From assembly GCF_000005505.3 (NCBI RefSeq), contig NC_016135.3:9208613-9272612 (forward strand): a stretch of 64,000 nucleotides of DNA. The letters are read 5' to 3'. The position numbers were made by a program, and so were the translations under genes. How positions within the stretch are numbered: the first letter of the stretch is position 1; the number at the start of each line of letters is the position of its first letter. This document shows positions 12,079-23,000 of the stretch, piece after piece. The notes under the pieces are model-generated. The model was not told the DNA's origin, searched no databases, and saw nothing but the letters and a program-made list of their open reading frames with translations. The stretch comes from Brachypodium distachyon. Its lineage: Eukaryota > Streptophyta > Magnoliopsida > Poales > Poaceae.

Positions 12079-13074
12079 TGTCGCACCAGGGGCACCCGGG
12101 GTATCACCGCTGCGCGACGCGTGGGCCCCGTTCCCGAGTTCTCGGGAAGATCTCATCCAGGGGAGTGTCTATGAGCTCCCCGGCAAGCTACCAGCCCGGA
12201 AGGGGCTAGCAGGGCTTCGGGAAATATTCCCGCCTCGGCACCTCCCGGGAAGCTGCTTCCCGGGAGGGGGTTCCCGGGTGCGTTGGGCCCGGGTGCTTCC
12301 CGGGGTCGACTTGCTGGGACTGGGGGTTCTTGGGCGCGTGCCCCCGCCTCGCGCGTGGGGCCTAGTGGACAGCGCCACGCGGGCGCGTGGCGGGCGTGGG
12401 ACGCGCGGTCCCACCAAGGCAAGGAGTGAGGCGCACGGCTCAGTAAATGAGCCGACCGACGGGTAGTTACCCGTCCGATCAAAGGAACAGTGGTTGTCCA
12501 ATCCTACCCTAGGGTTTTAGGCCCCTAGCGGCGGAGGTGGCACCCATGCACGCCACCAGCTCAACGGGGGGAGTTGTGTGCCTCCCCGCTGGACACTTGT
12601 AGCCCATGCACCGTGGCACCTATGGCATCCCCTTGAGTATAAAAGGAGGACCCATGCCAACGGTCAGGGGGTTCCGTATTTTTTTGGCTCAGTTCAGCAA
12701 GTTCGCTCAGCTCGCTCGGCAGAAGCTTAGTTGGCTCCAGTAGACAGCCAGCAGAGAGCAGTGAGGAGTACCTAGCCATTGAGAGAAAGCCCGGGAGCTT
12801 GCCCGGCAACTGGTAAACATTTGATCCGCAATCAATATCAGCTCAGACAAGCAGGACGTAGGGTTTTACACCTCCGAGTGGCCCGAACCTGGGTAAAAAC
12901 GTGCGTGCATCTATTCTTGGATTAGCACGCACCCCTAGCACTCCGTCTCGCCGGCCCCGCAGGGCCTCACCGGCCGTGCCGGCGATCGCCGGGTCTCTGC
13001 CCCAGACGCCCCTACCGAACCTAAGAGGGGGACGTGGCCGCACGCCCCCGGTGTCGGAGCACCGAGCGACGACA
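12079..13074 (+). mobile_element. Solo LTR S (996 bp), same family as element F
   Basis: It begins TGTCGCACC, ends GCGACGACA (TG...CA with TGTCG/CGACA ends) and is bounded by exact 5-bp repeats CGCCT (12074-12078 and 13075-13079). Removing it plus one CGCCT rejoins B's gag exactly as in C (GCTCCCGCCT into CGTTGAAT on this strand). It is homologous to F's 5' LTR (52448-53417, opposite orientation) and keeps a TATA box, TATAAAA at 12638-12644. No internal region is present, so it is a solo LTR left by LTR-LTR recombination. It shows that F's family was still active after B inserted. Confidence 0.92.
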
Positions 13075-13079
13075 CGCCT

Positions 13080-14207
13080 CGTTGAATTTCTCGGGGCAAT
13101 CATTGGAGTAGTGCCCCATCTTGTGGCACTTGAAGCACTCCACTTGGCTTAGATCTCTGCCAGTGGTACGGTTCTGCCCTGGGTTGCCTCCGTTGTTCTG
13201 GCCATTGCCCTTGTTGTTGTTGATCCTTGGACGCTGGTGCTGATGCTGGTGCTGGTGGTTCTAGCTTCCATTACCTCCCTGGTGGTGGTGGTGTCCTTGA
13301 CCTCCATGGCGGTGATGGTGTCCACTCCCTCCATGGTGACTCTGATGATTGCTACCATGCTTAACCATCGAGGAGCTGCCATGGTGAGTGTAGGTGGGCG
13401 CAACCTCAGAAACCTGGTTAACATGTCCATCGAGGAGCTACCCTTGTACGAGGTGCGCAGCTTCTGGTGTGGACCAGCGTGGTTGTTGCCATGGTGAGGC
13501 CTCTTCCTCCTATTTTCCATCTGATTCTGCTTGTTTTCAAGAATGATGGCTTTGTCCATGAGGGACTGGTAGGTAGGGATGTAAACAACTGCCAGTTGAA
13601 CGGCGAGTTCGTCGTTCAAGCCATCCAAGAACCTCTCCCGGCGTTTTGCATCAGTGTTGACGTCGTCCGGGGCATAGCGAGACAACTTGTTGAAAGGCTC
13701 GATATATTCTGACACAGTCCTGTTCCCTTGCCTCAGTTTGTGGAACTCCCTCTTCTTAAGGCTCAGCACGCCCGCAGAGATGTGGGCAGTGCGGAAGGCA
13801 TCTTGGAACATTTCCCATGTGACCTCTTCCATGGGGGTGGTAATTTGATAGGTTTCCCACCAAGCTGCGGCAGGTCCCTCAAGCAGGTGAGCAGCAAACC
13901 TCACTTTGTCAGCTTCAGTGCAGCCCACTGTCACTAAGCACTTGCTCATGGAGCGGAGCCAATCATCAGCCACAATTGGTTTCGTGGAGCTGGTGAAGGT
14001 AGGTGGGCGCAACCTCAGAAACCTGGTTAACATGTCCACTTGAGGTGGTGGATTGGGGTGCTGGTTGTTGTTGTTGTTCATCTGTTGGGTCAAAGCTTGC
14101 AGGATTTCGGTCTGTGCGGCCAGCAGTTGCTGCATGTTGGCAGCGTTGTTGTCCTCCCTCTCCTCATCATTGTCGGCAGCGCGACGGGGTTCACGTCTCG
14201 GTGGCAT
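13080..14207 (-). pseudogene. gag of element B
   Basis: It starts MPPRREPRRA at 14207. An Asn-rich stretch precedes the capsid-like Retrotrans_gag domain (RFAAHLLEGPAAAWWETYQ, then FRTAHISAG and LRQGNRTVSEYI, roughly residues 75-220). A His/Asn-rich linker leads to a zinc knuckle CFKCHKMGHYSNDC near 13140-13095 (C-X2-C-X4-H-X4-C). A 40-bp copy of an upstream gag segment is inserted at 13390-13429, so VDMLTRFLRLRPP appears twice and the downstream frame is wrong until the knuckle. S then splits it from protease. This is the most complete gag of the five Tekay-like copies. Confidence 0.85.
13390..13429. repeat. 40-bp exact duplicate of 13999-14038 inside B gag
   Basis: The 40 bases are identical to 13999-14038 about 600 bp away, in the same orientation. 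The insert is flanked by two near-identical short repeats (ATCGAGGAGCT before and after), as expected of templated filler copied during break repair. Confidence 0.85.
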
Positions 14208-14646
14208 TTGTTTTGGGACAGCATAGATGAGGACAAAAGATAGACAGGGTTTAAGGGAAAACTAACCCCCCACAACACAGGCAAATACAACAATACGAGC
14301 AACAGGCATATCTCAAGTATAGCAAATCAATCATGAACAAGACAAATATAACAAGCAAAAGCGTTCTCTAAGGTTTAAACATCCAAAACAAATAGTTCAC
14401 AAGGCATACCATCCTAAAACGCAAGTAAAGAGTTCAGAGCAAACACACGTTTCTACATTGCTATAACACAACGACGGCATGGTCAATGACTAACACGATA
14501 ACGAATATAATAAGATAAATAGTTTGACGGGCTCCAAGCTGAAACTAAGGAAGTGAAAGGAAGTTGGCATCTCCGGAGGTCCTCGCCCTGGAAGTTGGCA
14601 TCTCAGGACGAGTGTTCATCTCCTGCGCCTCCTAAGGCTCCTCCTC
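14208..14646 (-). other. gag-ORF0 spacer, element B
   Basis: AT-rich untranslated region between ORF0 and gag on the minus strand, ending with the conserved CTCATCTATGCTGTCC motif before the gag start. Nothing else recognised. Confidence 0.6.
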
Positions 14647-15412
14647 CTATGGCTCCATCTCCTCGTCCTGAGGGGGTGGTGGAGCTTGTGCTGCTGCAGG
14701 GGTCGGTGCAGGTGTGGTTGCTGGTGCAGGGTTGGCATTGTTGACCTGGGCTTGGAGCTGATCATACTTGAGCTGCAGGAGATCCTTCTCGTACATAATA
14801 TGCTCCATGATCTCATGCATGTTCAGGATGACGTCTCCCCTGCGGTTCACCTCGGTTGTCTTCAGCGACAATTGTCCTTGGAGTATCCCCACCTTGTCTT
14901 CAGTTATGTCCGCTCGGGTCATCTCGTTGTAGAGACTCTTTCCCATGTCCACCATATTCGGCTCCAAAGCTTGGAACTGAACATCCTCCATGTGCGGGTC
15001 ATCGCCTAGGACTTCCGGTCCCACGGCATTCCCGCCAACAACTCGCCTCCCGAAGCTAGGGAAGACCGAGTCCTGTGGCAGGTCATCGTGGTACGCCTCG
15101 CACACACGAGCTATCGCATGTTGCATGGCGAACTGGAGTTCCTAACACGAAGTTGGGGTAGCACACAGAGTAGGTGATGTCGGGCGTCAATGGAACAACA
15201 GCCCGTCCTTTGATCTCGGTGTCGACCTCCCAGCGGCGTGCTCCTCCTTGAGATCCCACCGGTTCAGCACGTCCTCGGAAGCAGGGTGCTGCCAAGTGTA
15301 GCATCTTGCACAAGGAACCCAGCTGTCTTCCAAACGGGATGTCATCGTCAACTGTCGGGTAGTGAACGTGAGTGAAGGGGGGTTCGTCTCTGAAGTTTGG
15401 TGGGCCGTTCAT
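14647..15412 (-). pseudogene. ORF0 of element B
   Basis: The start ATG at 15412 directly follows CTTGTAG. N-terminal residues contain PPFTHVHYPTVDDD and APCFRGR, matching A and C. One frameshift near 15140 separates this from the second part (QFAMQHAIARV onward), which has a long Glu/Leu/Met-rich probable coiled coil (about 40-120 residues after the shift) and ends in a Pro/Ala/Gln-rich tail with acidic residues (EEMEP). Amino-acid divergence from A and C is substantial, yet the same domain order is kept, which argues for past selection on a protein. Function unknown. Confidence 0.7.
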
Positions 15413-15780
15413 CTACAAGATTTATGGTGGAAGGAGAGAATCAGTCACATGATCAAGTAGGTAAATGCACAAATGTAACAATGACAATATGAGGTGTATA
15501 ATATGCGAACATGACGAATAATTGTAATAGTGGATAGCATGACAGTGTAGAATGAGGTGTATATAAATGCATATAGAATCTGAAGATGCAAGTGGATGAA
15601 TATTATTGCAGGTGTGGATGGAGTAAAACACAAAAAGTAATTATGCATTGAACAATGGTATGATTGCAAGTGTATATGAATATGAATGTAACTCAATATG
15701 CAACTTTAAAGTGGTATGAAATACATAGAACAATCCTATGGTCTCCTTTGGTCTAATCCATGCTAGGGTCACATTCCTAC
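15413..15780 (-). other. Candidate leader intron, element B
   Basis: The minus-strand donor CCT|GTAGGAA sits just after the primer site and the acceptor TCTTGTAG touches the ORF0 ATG. Same arrangement as in A and C. The interior is AT-rich and poorly conserved. Confidence 0.42.
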
Positions 15781-15792
15781 AGGCAACACAAT

Positions 15793-15804
15793 GCTCTGAT
15801 ACCA
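15793..15804 (-). other. Primer binding site, element B
   Basis: TGGTATCAGAGC on the minus strand, two bases inside the 5' LTR end at 15807. Confidence 0.92.
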
Positions 15805-15806
15805 TC

Positions 15807-18110
15807 TGAAGCGACCGCCCCCGTACACGGGTTCGATCTCTGTGCTTTAGTGCTAGTCCCTGTATCGACTCACTAGCACACACAGTTTCAAGATGTAATA
15901 TCATAAAACAAAGGTCTCAATATTACAACGTATCATCCAGAAATTTAAAAGTACTTACAACTCGCATAACCTCATGGGTTAGCTGGAAATAAAACATCTA
16001 TTTAGCAACGGAAAGCGAAAGATACAAGGGCTACATAACCACCACGGTGAGAGCGTGTTGGAATATAGGCCCGTAACCCAATGCAAGCAGAACGTACATC
16101 TTACTCGTCATCGGAGCTTCCTGCATCATTAAACGATGCAGCCACTTGGGTCAATACATTGAATATATTGGCAAGATTCACCAGGAGTTATATCAGAACC
16201 TACCAAGTATATGCATAAAAGCTTAGTTGCTTAATCCTATCTTTTAATCAAATAGAATTTTATCACTATTGGACATGGGGTAGACACACCCATGCTCCTA
16301 TTAAACTAAGGACATTGAGTAGACACATCAATGCTCCTAAACCCAAGTTCAAACCATTTATTTTATTATGAAATTTGAATGAGTGAGACTTTCCTTACAG
16401 CTCAACATCTAGTTGCTCAAATTGTCCATTGCCGGGGACACGGCTAAGTACTTAGTTTTGACGTACACATTCCCCATAAGAAAACGACGGTTTAATCCCT
16501 TGTTGTCCACAGGGTAGAGTAGCAACGGCATCGATTACGAGATTTTCAGAGGTAATTCCCTAAACCACGAGAGAATCACGCTCCTCCTACACATTCTACC
16601 TCAGTACAATTTCTCGGGTCTAGGTTCATACAACTTACTCTTGTCTCGTCAGAGCCCATATAGCATTGTGGTTGTACTGGAAGCTGCTAAATACCAAACT
16701 AGTCCAGTGTCAGTTACCCATGGTGGCATTTCACAGTTGCAACGCAGGCGCTCCCCGAATCCACGAGAGAGGCATGTCCATGGACGATCCCTCCCGAATC
16801 CATGGGAAGTCGACTCAGAGGGACCCATAGAAATGGAACTGACGCCGCTAATCCTCAAAATCCTCAAAGCAACCCACCCAGGATGATTCATCGAATTAAT
16901 TGTTTTGCCTTAATCTAACAAAACATTTCATATCGTCAAAGGCATCACAATAACATAATGTAGTAATTTCCCCCACGATACTACCATAGCCTAGTATTCA
17001 ACTACAATCGATGACAATTTGGTAGCAAGGTAATGGCAAGGGTAAACTATACCACCTGGGATTAATAGCTAGCATAGAGGTACGAGTAATATTCCTAATG
17101 CATATAATAAAACAACTAGTGCATAGTAAAATATTTAGGAAATGATCAAAGTGAACTTGCCTTATCCAAGGTTGTGGTAGTTCTCGCACTCTTCGCAACA
17201 ATAAGGTTCACAATCCACACAATCTAAAATAAAAGAAAGCATACACACAATAAACACAACATTCAATTTCTCCTCTGGTCCAAATGGACAGAGAGCATAC
17301 TTATATAATTTTACAGCAAGCTAACATGCTCAAAACTATTTTGAAATAATTAATTCAAAATTTAAACCATATTCAAGCATTCTGTAATTTGCTTCTGATA
17401 ATTTTGTTCAAAATTGAAATTGGACTGTGCCAAAAGATTCTACATGTTGTGAGGATTCCAGAAAGGTGCGGATCATAATTTTTGGACAAGCGGTTTAAAA
17501 GTTATGATGGTTTGAATAACCGAATGCCTTTCTGCAAAATTACAATTTTAATTCGGCCAAGAAAAGATTAAAAACAAATGGGACACGTGGCTACACGGGA
17601 TTGGCCCGTGCCGGTTCATCCTAGGGTTTCACTGTGGCCTTTGGATTGAGATCCAACGGTGGGAATAGAAGAGGGCTTACCGGGCGGCACAGGTCGCCGG
17701 AGCTGAGGAAGAAGGCGGCGGCGCGGTTCGGTTCGGGCGGCGGCGGGCTTGGGGGAAGCAGGGAGATGGGGCGGCTCCGCGAGGCACGCTCCGCTATGGT
17801 CATGGCTTGGGGCGGCGGGGCTTGGGGCGGCACCAGGGACGAGGACGGGCGGCGGCCGGTGGCGGTGAGTTCGGGCGGCGGCGGCTCGGGTGCTGCGGTC
17901 GTCAAAATCAAAAACACGCGCGTCAAAACTTGCGGGAGGGGTAGAGGAGTAAGGGAAAGGGGTCGGCGACGCGGGACTCTCACCGGAGCGGCGGCGAGGG
18001 CGAGAAAACGGCGGCGGCAGAAGGAAACTCCGGCGAGCAATTGAGGCTTAACTGGCGCGAAAACGGGAGTGTGGTTTGGGGGAAAAGGAGGAGAAAGGAG
18101 AGGGGGTCGG
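15807..18110 (-). repeat. Element B 5' LTR, part 1 (interrupted by C)
   Basis: It starts (plus strand) TGAAGCGACCG, the complement of the LTR end. The LTR is broken at 18110 by insertion of C and resumes at 36521, giving about 2959 bp in total. The part near 17640-18060 is GC-rich and contains long chance open frames on both strands, with no protein I recognise. Confidence 0.9.
18106..18110. repeat. Target site duplication of element C (left)
   Basis: GTCGG immediately before C; the same five bases follow C at 36516-36520. Confidence 0.93.
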
Positions 18111-21100
18111 TGTAACATCCCAATTTTCAAAATCCTTCATATGCATTGCATATCATGAGCATCATGTCACCTTTGCATTTAATCACTTTCAAAACCCTAA
18201 AATTTGCCCAGAAAACCCTTTTGCAAAAATGCTTTTATTTGATTTTGGGCTTTGATCTTGCTCTTGAGTATTTGCATTTTAACCCATGAGGGTATTGTTA
18301 TTAAAAGGGATTTAATGCATATATAAAGCTATCCCATAAGTTGACTTTTGAAACTATTTTGAAAAATAATTTATTTTGATAGCTTAAGGGCCCTAAAAGC
18401 CATTTTATAGGGAAATGTATTTTTAAATATTTTATTTTGAGAAAATTCTTGTTCCAAAAGTTAGATCATATGAAAATATGATTTTACAAATTTTGTTGCA
18501 ATTTATTTGGAGCTTTGAATCAATTTTGAGGTTCAAAAACAGAAAATAGAAAAAAAAGAAAGGAAAAACCGGCGGAACCGGACCGAACCGGACCGGCCCA
18601 GACCGAACCGCCGGTTCCTCTCACTGACCGGTGAGACCCGCGCGTCATCTTCTCCAACTGCCGCCCGGAGTCCACGCTGCGCACGACTCTGACTTCGCCC
18701 ACGACTCCACCTCCGATTCCTTCGCTCACGAGCACCCATCCCTGAGTCCGTTCGCGTCACCCCGAAGCCCCCGAACTCCTCAACCACTTCCACCAAACCT
18801 CATGCCCAATTTCGCCCCGGTTTCAACTTAATTTCTCGCCAAAGTTTGACATGGCCGCTGCCGTTTTTCCGCCATCGCCGCCGCTCCGGTGAGCCTTTCG
18901 CCGCATTGACCACCCTCCCTTGCTCCTCTCTTCTTTCCATAACTTTTGACGCGGACCGGTTTGATTTTGTTTGCCCGACCGTCCGTCCGCCGCCCGCCGT
19001 CCGCCCCGCACCGCGCGCCGCCCCGAGCCGCCTCCGCCCGCGTGCGCAGCCCGCCGCCGCGCCGCCGCCCGCCGCCGGCCGTTCGCACCGCAAAGGGAAA
19101 CCCTAACTCCGGGCCAACCGTGCGCTGCCACGTGGCGAAGTATTTGTTTTATTTTATTTTCGGCGAAATAGATATTGCACTTTTGTAGAAAAGCCTCTGT
19201 AACTTCAAAGCTTCAGATCTTTCAAACCGTTTGTCCAAAAATTATGATCCACACCTTTCTGGAAATCGTCACAACTTGTAGAATATTTTGGCACTGTCCA
19301 ATTGCAATTTTTAACAACTTAGTCAGAAGCAATTTACAGAATGATTGAATATGGTTTAAAATTCAAAAATTCAAAAGAATTGTTTCAAAATAGTTTTGAA
19401 CATGTTAACTTACTGCAAAATTATTTAAGCTTGTTCTCTGTCCATTAGGACCAGAAGAAAATTATTTTGTGAATAATAATGGCATACAAGTTAAAATCTT
19501 GTTCTATGCTGCAAAAACCACACAATTTTTTAATTTAAATCCTATCCTTGTTTCATGCATATTAATTACCTCTTTGTTAATGTGTAATTTGCCCAAATCT
19601 TTTGAAAAACTTTTCAAAACAGAAACAAAACTTGTTACATTAAAAGTAACCAAGTGTGCATTAACATAGCATATGCATCATGGCATGATTTTTGCATTGA
19701 ATGTTGTGTTTATTGTGTGCATGTTTCTTTTATTTTAGATTGTGTGGAGTGTATTCCTTGTTGTTGCGAAGAGTGCGAGAACTATCACAATCTTGGACAA
19801 GGCAAGTTCACTTTGATCATATCCCATTATTATTGTTGTTTTAAAATACTTATGCATTAGTGTTGTTGGTAGAGATGCATTGATAGGACTATTACTCGTA
19901 GCTCTATGCTAGCTATAAATCCTAGGTTGTATAGTTTACCCTCGCCATTACCTTGCCACCAAATTGCCATCAATTGTAGTTGAATGCTAAGCTATGGTAG
20001 TATCGTGGGGGAAATAACTACATTATGATATTGTTATGCCGTTGGCTATATGAAATGTTTTTGTTAGATGTAAGGCAAAACAACTAATTCAATGAACCAT
20101 CCTGGGTGGGCTGCTTTGAGGATTTTGAGGATTAGCGGTGTCAGGCCCATTTCTATGGGTCCCTCTGAGTCGAGTTCCTGTGGATTCAGGAATGGATCGT
20201 CCATGGACATCTCTCCCGTGGATTCGAGGAGCGCCTACGTTGCAAATGTGGAATGCCACCTGGGGTAACCGAGACTAGACTAGTTTCCTATTTAGTAGCT
20301 TCCAGTACAACCACAATGCTATATGGGCTCTGGCGAGACAAGAGTAAGTTGTATGAGCCTAGACCCGAGAAATTGTACTGAGGTAGAATGTGTAGGGGGA
20401 GCGTGATTCTCTTGTGGTTTAGGGAATTACCTCTGAAAATCTCGTAATCGATGCCGTTGCTACTCTACCTGAGGACAGCAAGGGATTAACACGTCGGTTT
20501 CTTGTGGGGAATGTGTATAAACTGTCGAGAGCGTCAAAACTAAGTACTTAGCCGTGTCCCTGGCAACGGACAATTTGAGCAATTAGATGTGGAGCTGTAA
20601 GGAAAGTCTCACTCATTCCAATTTCTTAAATAAAATGAATGTTTTGAACAAGGTAGGAGCACTTGATGAATCCACTCAATGTGCTCTAGGTTAATAGGAG
20701 CATCGGCGTTTCTACCCGGTCTCCATTAGTTAACATTATTATAACATTCCTTTGTAGTTGGGTAAATTATGTTCTGCTTCCACGCAACAGCTTGAACTCC
20801 ACCTTGCTGCATATACTTGTTAGGTCTGTGATAACCCTTTGGGGAACTTGCCAATACATTCAATGTATTGACCCTAGTGGCTGCATCGTTTAATGATGCA
20901 GGAAGCTCCGACGACGAGTAAGATGTACGTTCTGGTTGTTTGGGTTACGGGCGTACATTCCAACACGCTCTCACCGTGGTGTTGATGTGCCGTTGTATCT
21001 TTCGCTTTCCGCTGCTAAATAGTTGTTTGATTTCCAGCTAACCCGTGAGGTTATGCGAGTTGTAAGTACCTTTTAAATTCTAGATGATTCGTTGTAATAT

Positions 21101-21213
21101 TGAGACCTTTGTTCTATGATATTACATCTTGAAACTGTGTGTGCTAGTGAGTCAATCCAGGGACTAGCACTAAAGCACGGAGATCAAACCCATGTACGGG
21201 GGCGGTCGCTTCA
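18111..21213 (+). repeat. Element C 5' LTR (3103 bp)
   Basis: TGTAACATCCC at the start and CGCTTCA at the end. The GC-rich section at about 18560-19130 produces chance open frames on both strands. The head differs slightly from A, G and H (CCCAATTTTCAAAATCC) and marks a separate subfamily. Confidence 0.93.
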
Positions 21214-21215
21214 GA

Positions 21216-21227
21216 TGGTATCAGAGC
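21216..21227 (+). other. Primer binding site, element C
   Basis: TGGTATCAGAGC two bases after the 5' LTR. Confidence 0.93.
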
Positions 21228-21239
21228 AATGTGTTGCCT

Positions 21240-21664
21240 GTAGGAACGTGACCCTAGCTTGGATTAGGATAAGACTAAACCATGAGACCAAACCTTAGGA
21301 TAAAATTCTTATCCCTATTTGATCTTTATAAATACTTTATTCCTTATCCCTATTCTTCTAAATCATTGCATTTATATCTTACATATGCATGACATGTTTG
21401 TTGATTTATTTTACATATATACCAAATACTATGCCTTATACCACATATGCATGTTTATTTTATTATACCAACTACCACTATAATCATGTTGTCATGTTAT
21501 GCACATATCATCATGTATCCAATTTTGTCTTTGCAATTCCACTTTTAATTATAATTCTTGTCATTTTATCCACCCTTCGACCTTTATCCTTTTATTCTAC
21601 TTGCACCCGACCTTTTGAACATGTCACTGATACTTCCCTACCTTTAATTCTTTGTTTTCTATAG
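21240..21664 (+). other. Candidate leader intron, element C
   Basis: Donor CCT|GTAGGAA and acceptor TTTTCTATAG directly before the ORF0 ATG, borders shared with A and B. The interior is T-rich, as plant introns are. No RNA evidence. Confidence 0.45.
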
Positions 21665-22319
21665 ATGGAAAGCCCACCACCACCCTTTGGCAATGTATCG
21701 CCGTTTACCCGCGTCTACTACCCCTCCACCGACGACGAGCAATTGTTCAGTGTCCCTTTGGCGGCACTGTGTGCGTTCCTTGACCTGCCACCTCCCAGGT
21801 TCAGAGGCTGAGTCGAGCCTGCCGTGCCAGAAGGATGGCATCCACAGTGGGAGATTGAGGCAAAGATCCGCGGGCGTGAGATCATGCCAGCGACTCCGGA
21901 TATCACCTTCATCGCCCGCTACCCCACCTTCGAGCAGGGCCTTCAATTCGCCATGCATTGCGCCTACGCGCAGGTGTGCCGGGACTATCGGCATGAGTTT
22001 CTCGAGGACTCCCCCTTCCGTCTCTTTGGAAGGCGGAACCACACGTGCCAGGCCGTGCCAGCAGCCGACGACCAGGAGGTGTCCAAGGTGGCCGCCCAGT
22101 TTGAGAGCATGGAGAAGAACACCGAGAATCTAGAGACCTGCCGCACCGGCACCTGTTCAGACCCCACCTCCACCGCAGGATCAGGAGGTGGAACCTCAGG
22201 AGGGAGTGCCAACTGAGCAGGAGGAGCCCCAGGAGGTCCATGAGATGGACACACCTGCCACCCGCACCCGTTCCAAGGCGAGGAACTCCGGGAATGCCAA
22301 CTTCCTTTCACTTCCTTAG
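21665..22319 (+). pseudogene. ORF0 of element C, truncated
   Basis: N-terminal domain as in A (SPFTRVYYPSTDDE, DLPPPRFRG), then TGA near 21809 where A has an Arg codon (a CGA-to-TGA change is likely), then IEAKIRGREI and the second conserved block VCRDYRHEF. After ENLE at about 22132 a deletion removes the coiled coil and shifts the frame into the Pro-rich tail; the end RTRSK and stop at 22317 can still be aligned with A. Confidence 0.72.
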
Positions 22320-22652
22320 TTTCAGCTTAGAGCCCGCCAGACTATTTATTAAACTATATTTGTTATCGTGTTAGTCATTGACCATGCCGTCGTTGTGGTA
22401 TGGCAATGTAGATTCCTGTGTTTACTTGCAACTCTTTACTTGTGTTGTAGGCTGGTATGCCTTGAGAACTATTTGTTTTGGATGTTAAAATCTTAGTGAA
22501 TGCTTTTTCTTGCTTTATAGTTGACTTGTTTATGATTGAATTGTCATGCTTGTGTTATAATTGTGTTTGGACTGTTGTTTTGCCTGTGTTGTGGGGCTTA
22601 GTTTTCCCTTAGACCCTCTCTATCTATTTCTCATCTATGCTATCCTAAAAAT
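22320..22652 (+). other. ORF0-gag spacer, element C
   Basis: AT-rich untranslated DNA that keeps the TCTCATCTATGCTATCC motif before gag. No other feature seen. Confidence 0.6.
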
Positions 22653-23000
22653 ATGCCTCCAAGACGTGTCCCCAACAACAATAGCCATATCACCAACAAC
22701 AGTGACAACCATGAGGGAGAGAACGACAATGCAGTGACCATGCAGACTCTGTTGGCAGCTCAGACTCAATTTTTTCCAAATGGTAACCCGGCAGATAACC
22801 AATAACCAGTACCAGCATCAGCACCAGCGTCAAAGGATCAACAACAACAACGGCAGTGGCCAGAACAATAGAGGCAACCCAGGGCAAAACCGCACCACTG
22901 GCAGGGATCTGAGTCAAGTGCAATGTTTTATGTGTCACAAGATGGGACACTACTGCAATGATTGTCCCGAGAAGTTCAATGAGGCGGGAGCAAAGCCCAA
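22653..23000 (+). pseudogene. gag remnant of element C (capsid deleted)
   Basis: It starts MPPRRVPNNN, and about 45 codons later jumps from the Gln-rich N-terminus to the linker before the zinc knuckle. The knuckle CFMCHKMGHYCNDC is intact at about 22922-22963. Compared with B, the whole capsid domain (roughly 200 residues) is gone. Confidence 0.8.

Noticed and set aside
17621..19131. Several 60-170-codon frames on both strands
   Set aside because: They fall in the GC-rich centres of LTRs (B and C), overlap on opposite strands, and similar frames recur in the LTR centres of A, C 3' LTR and G. Composition artefacts, not genes.
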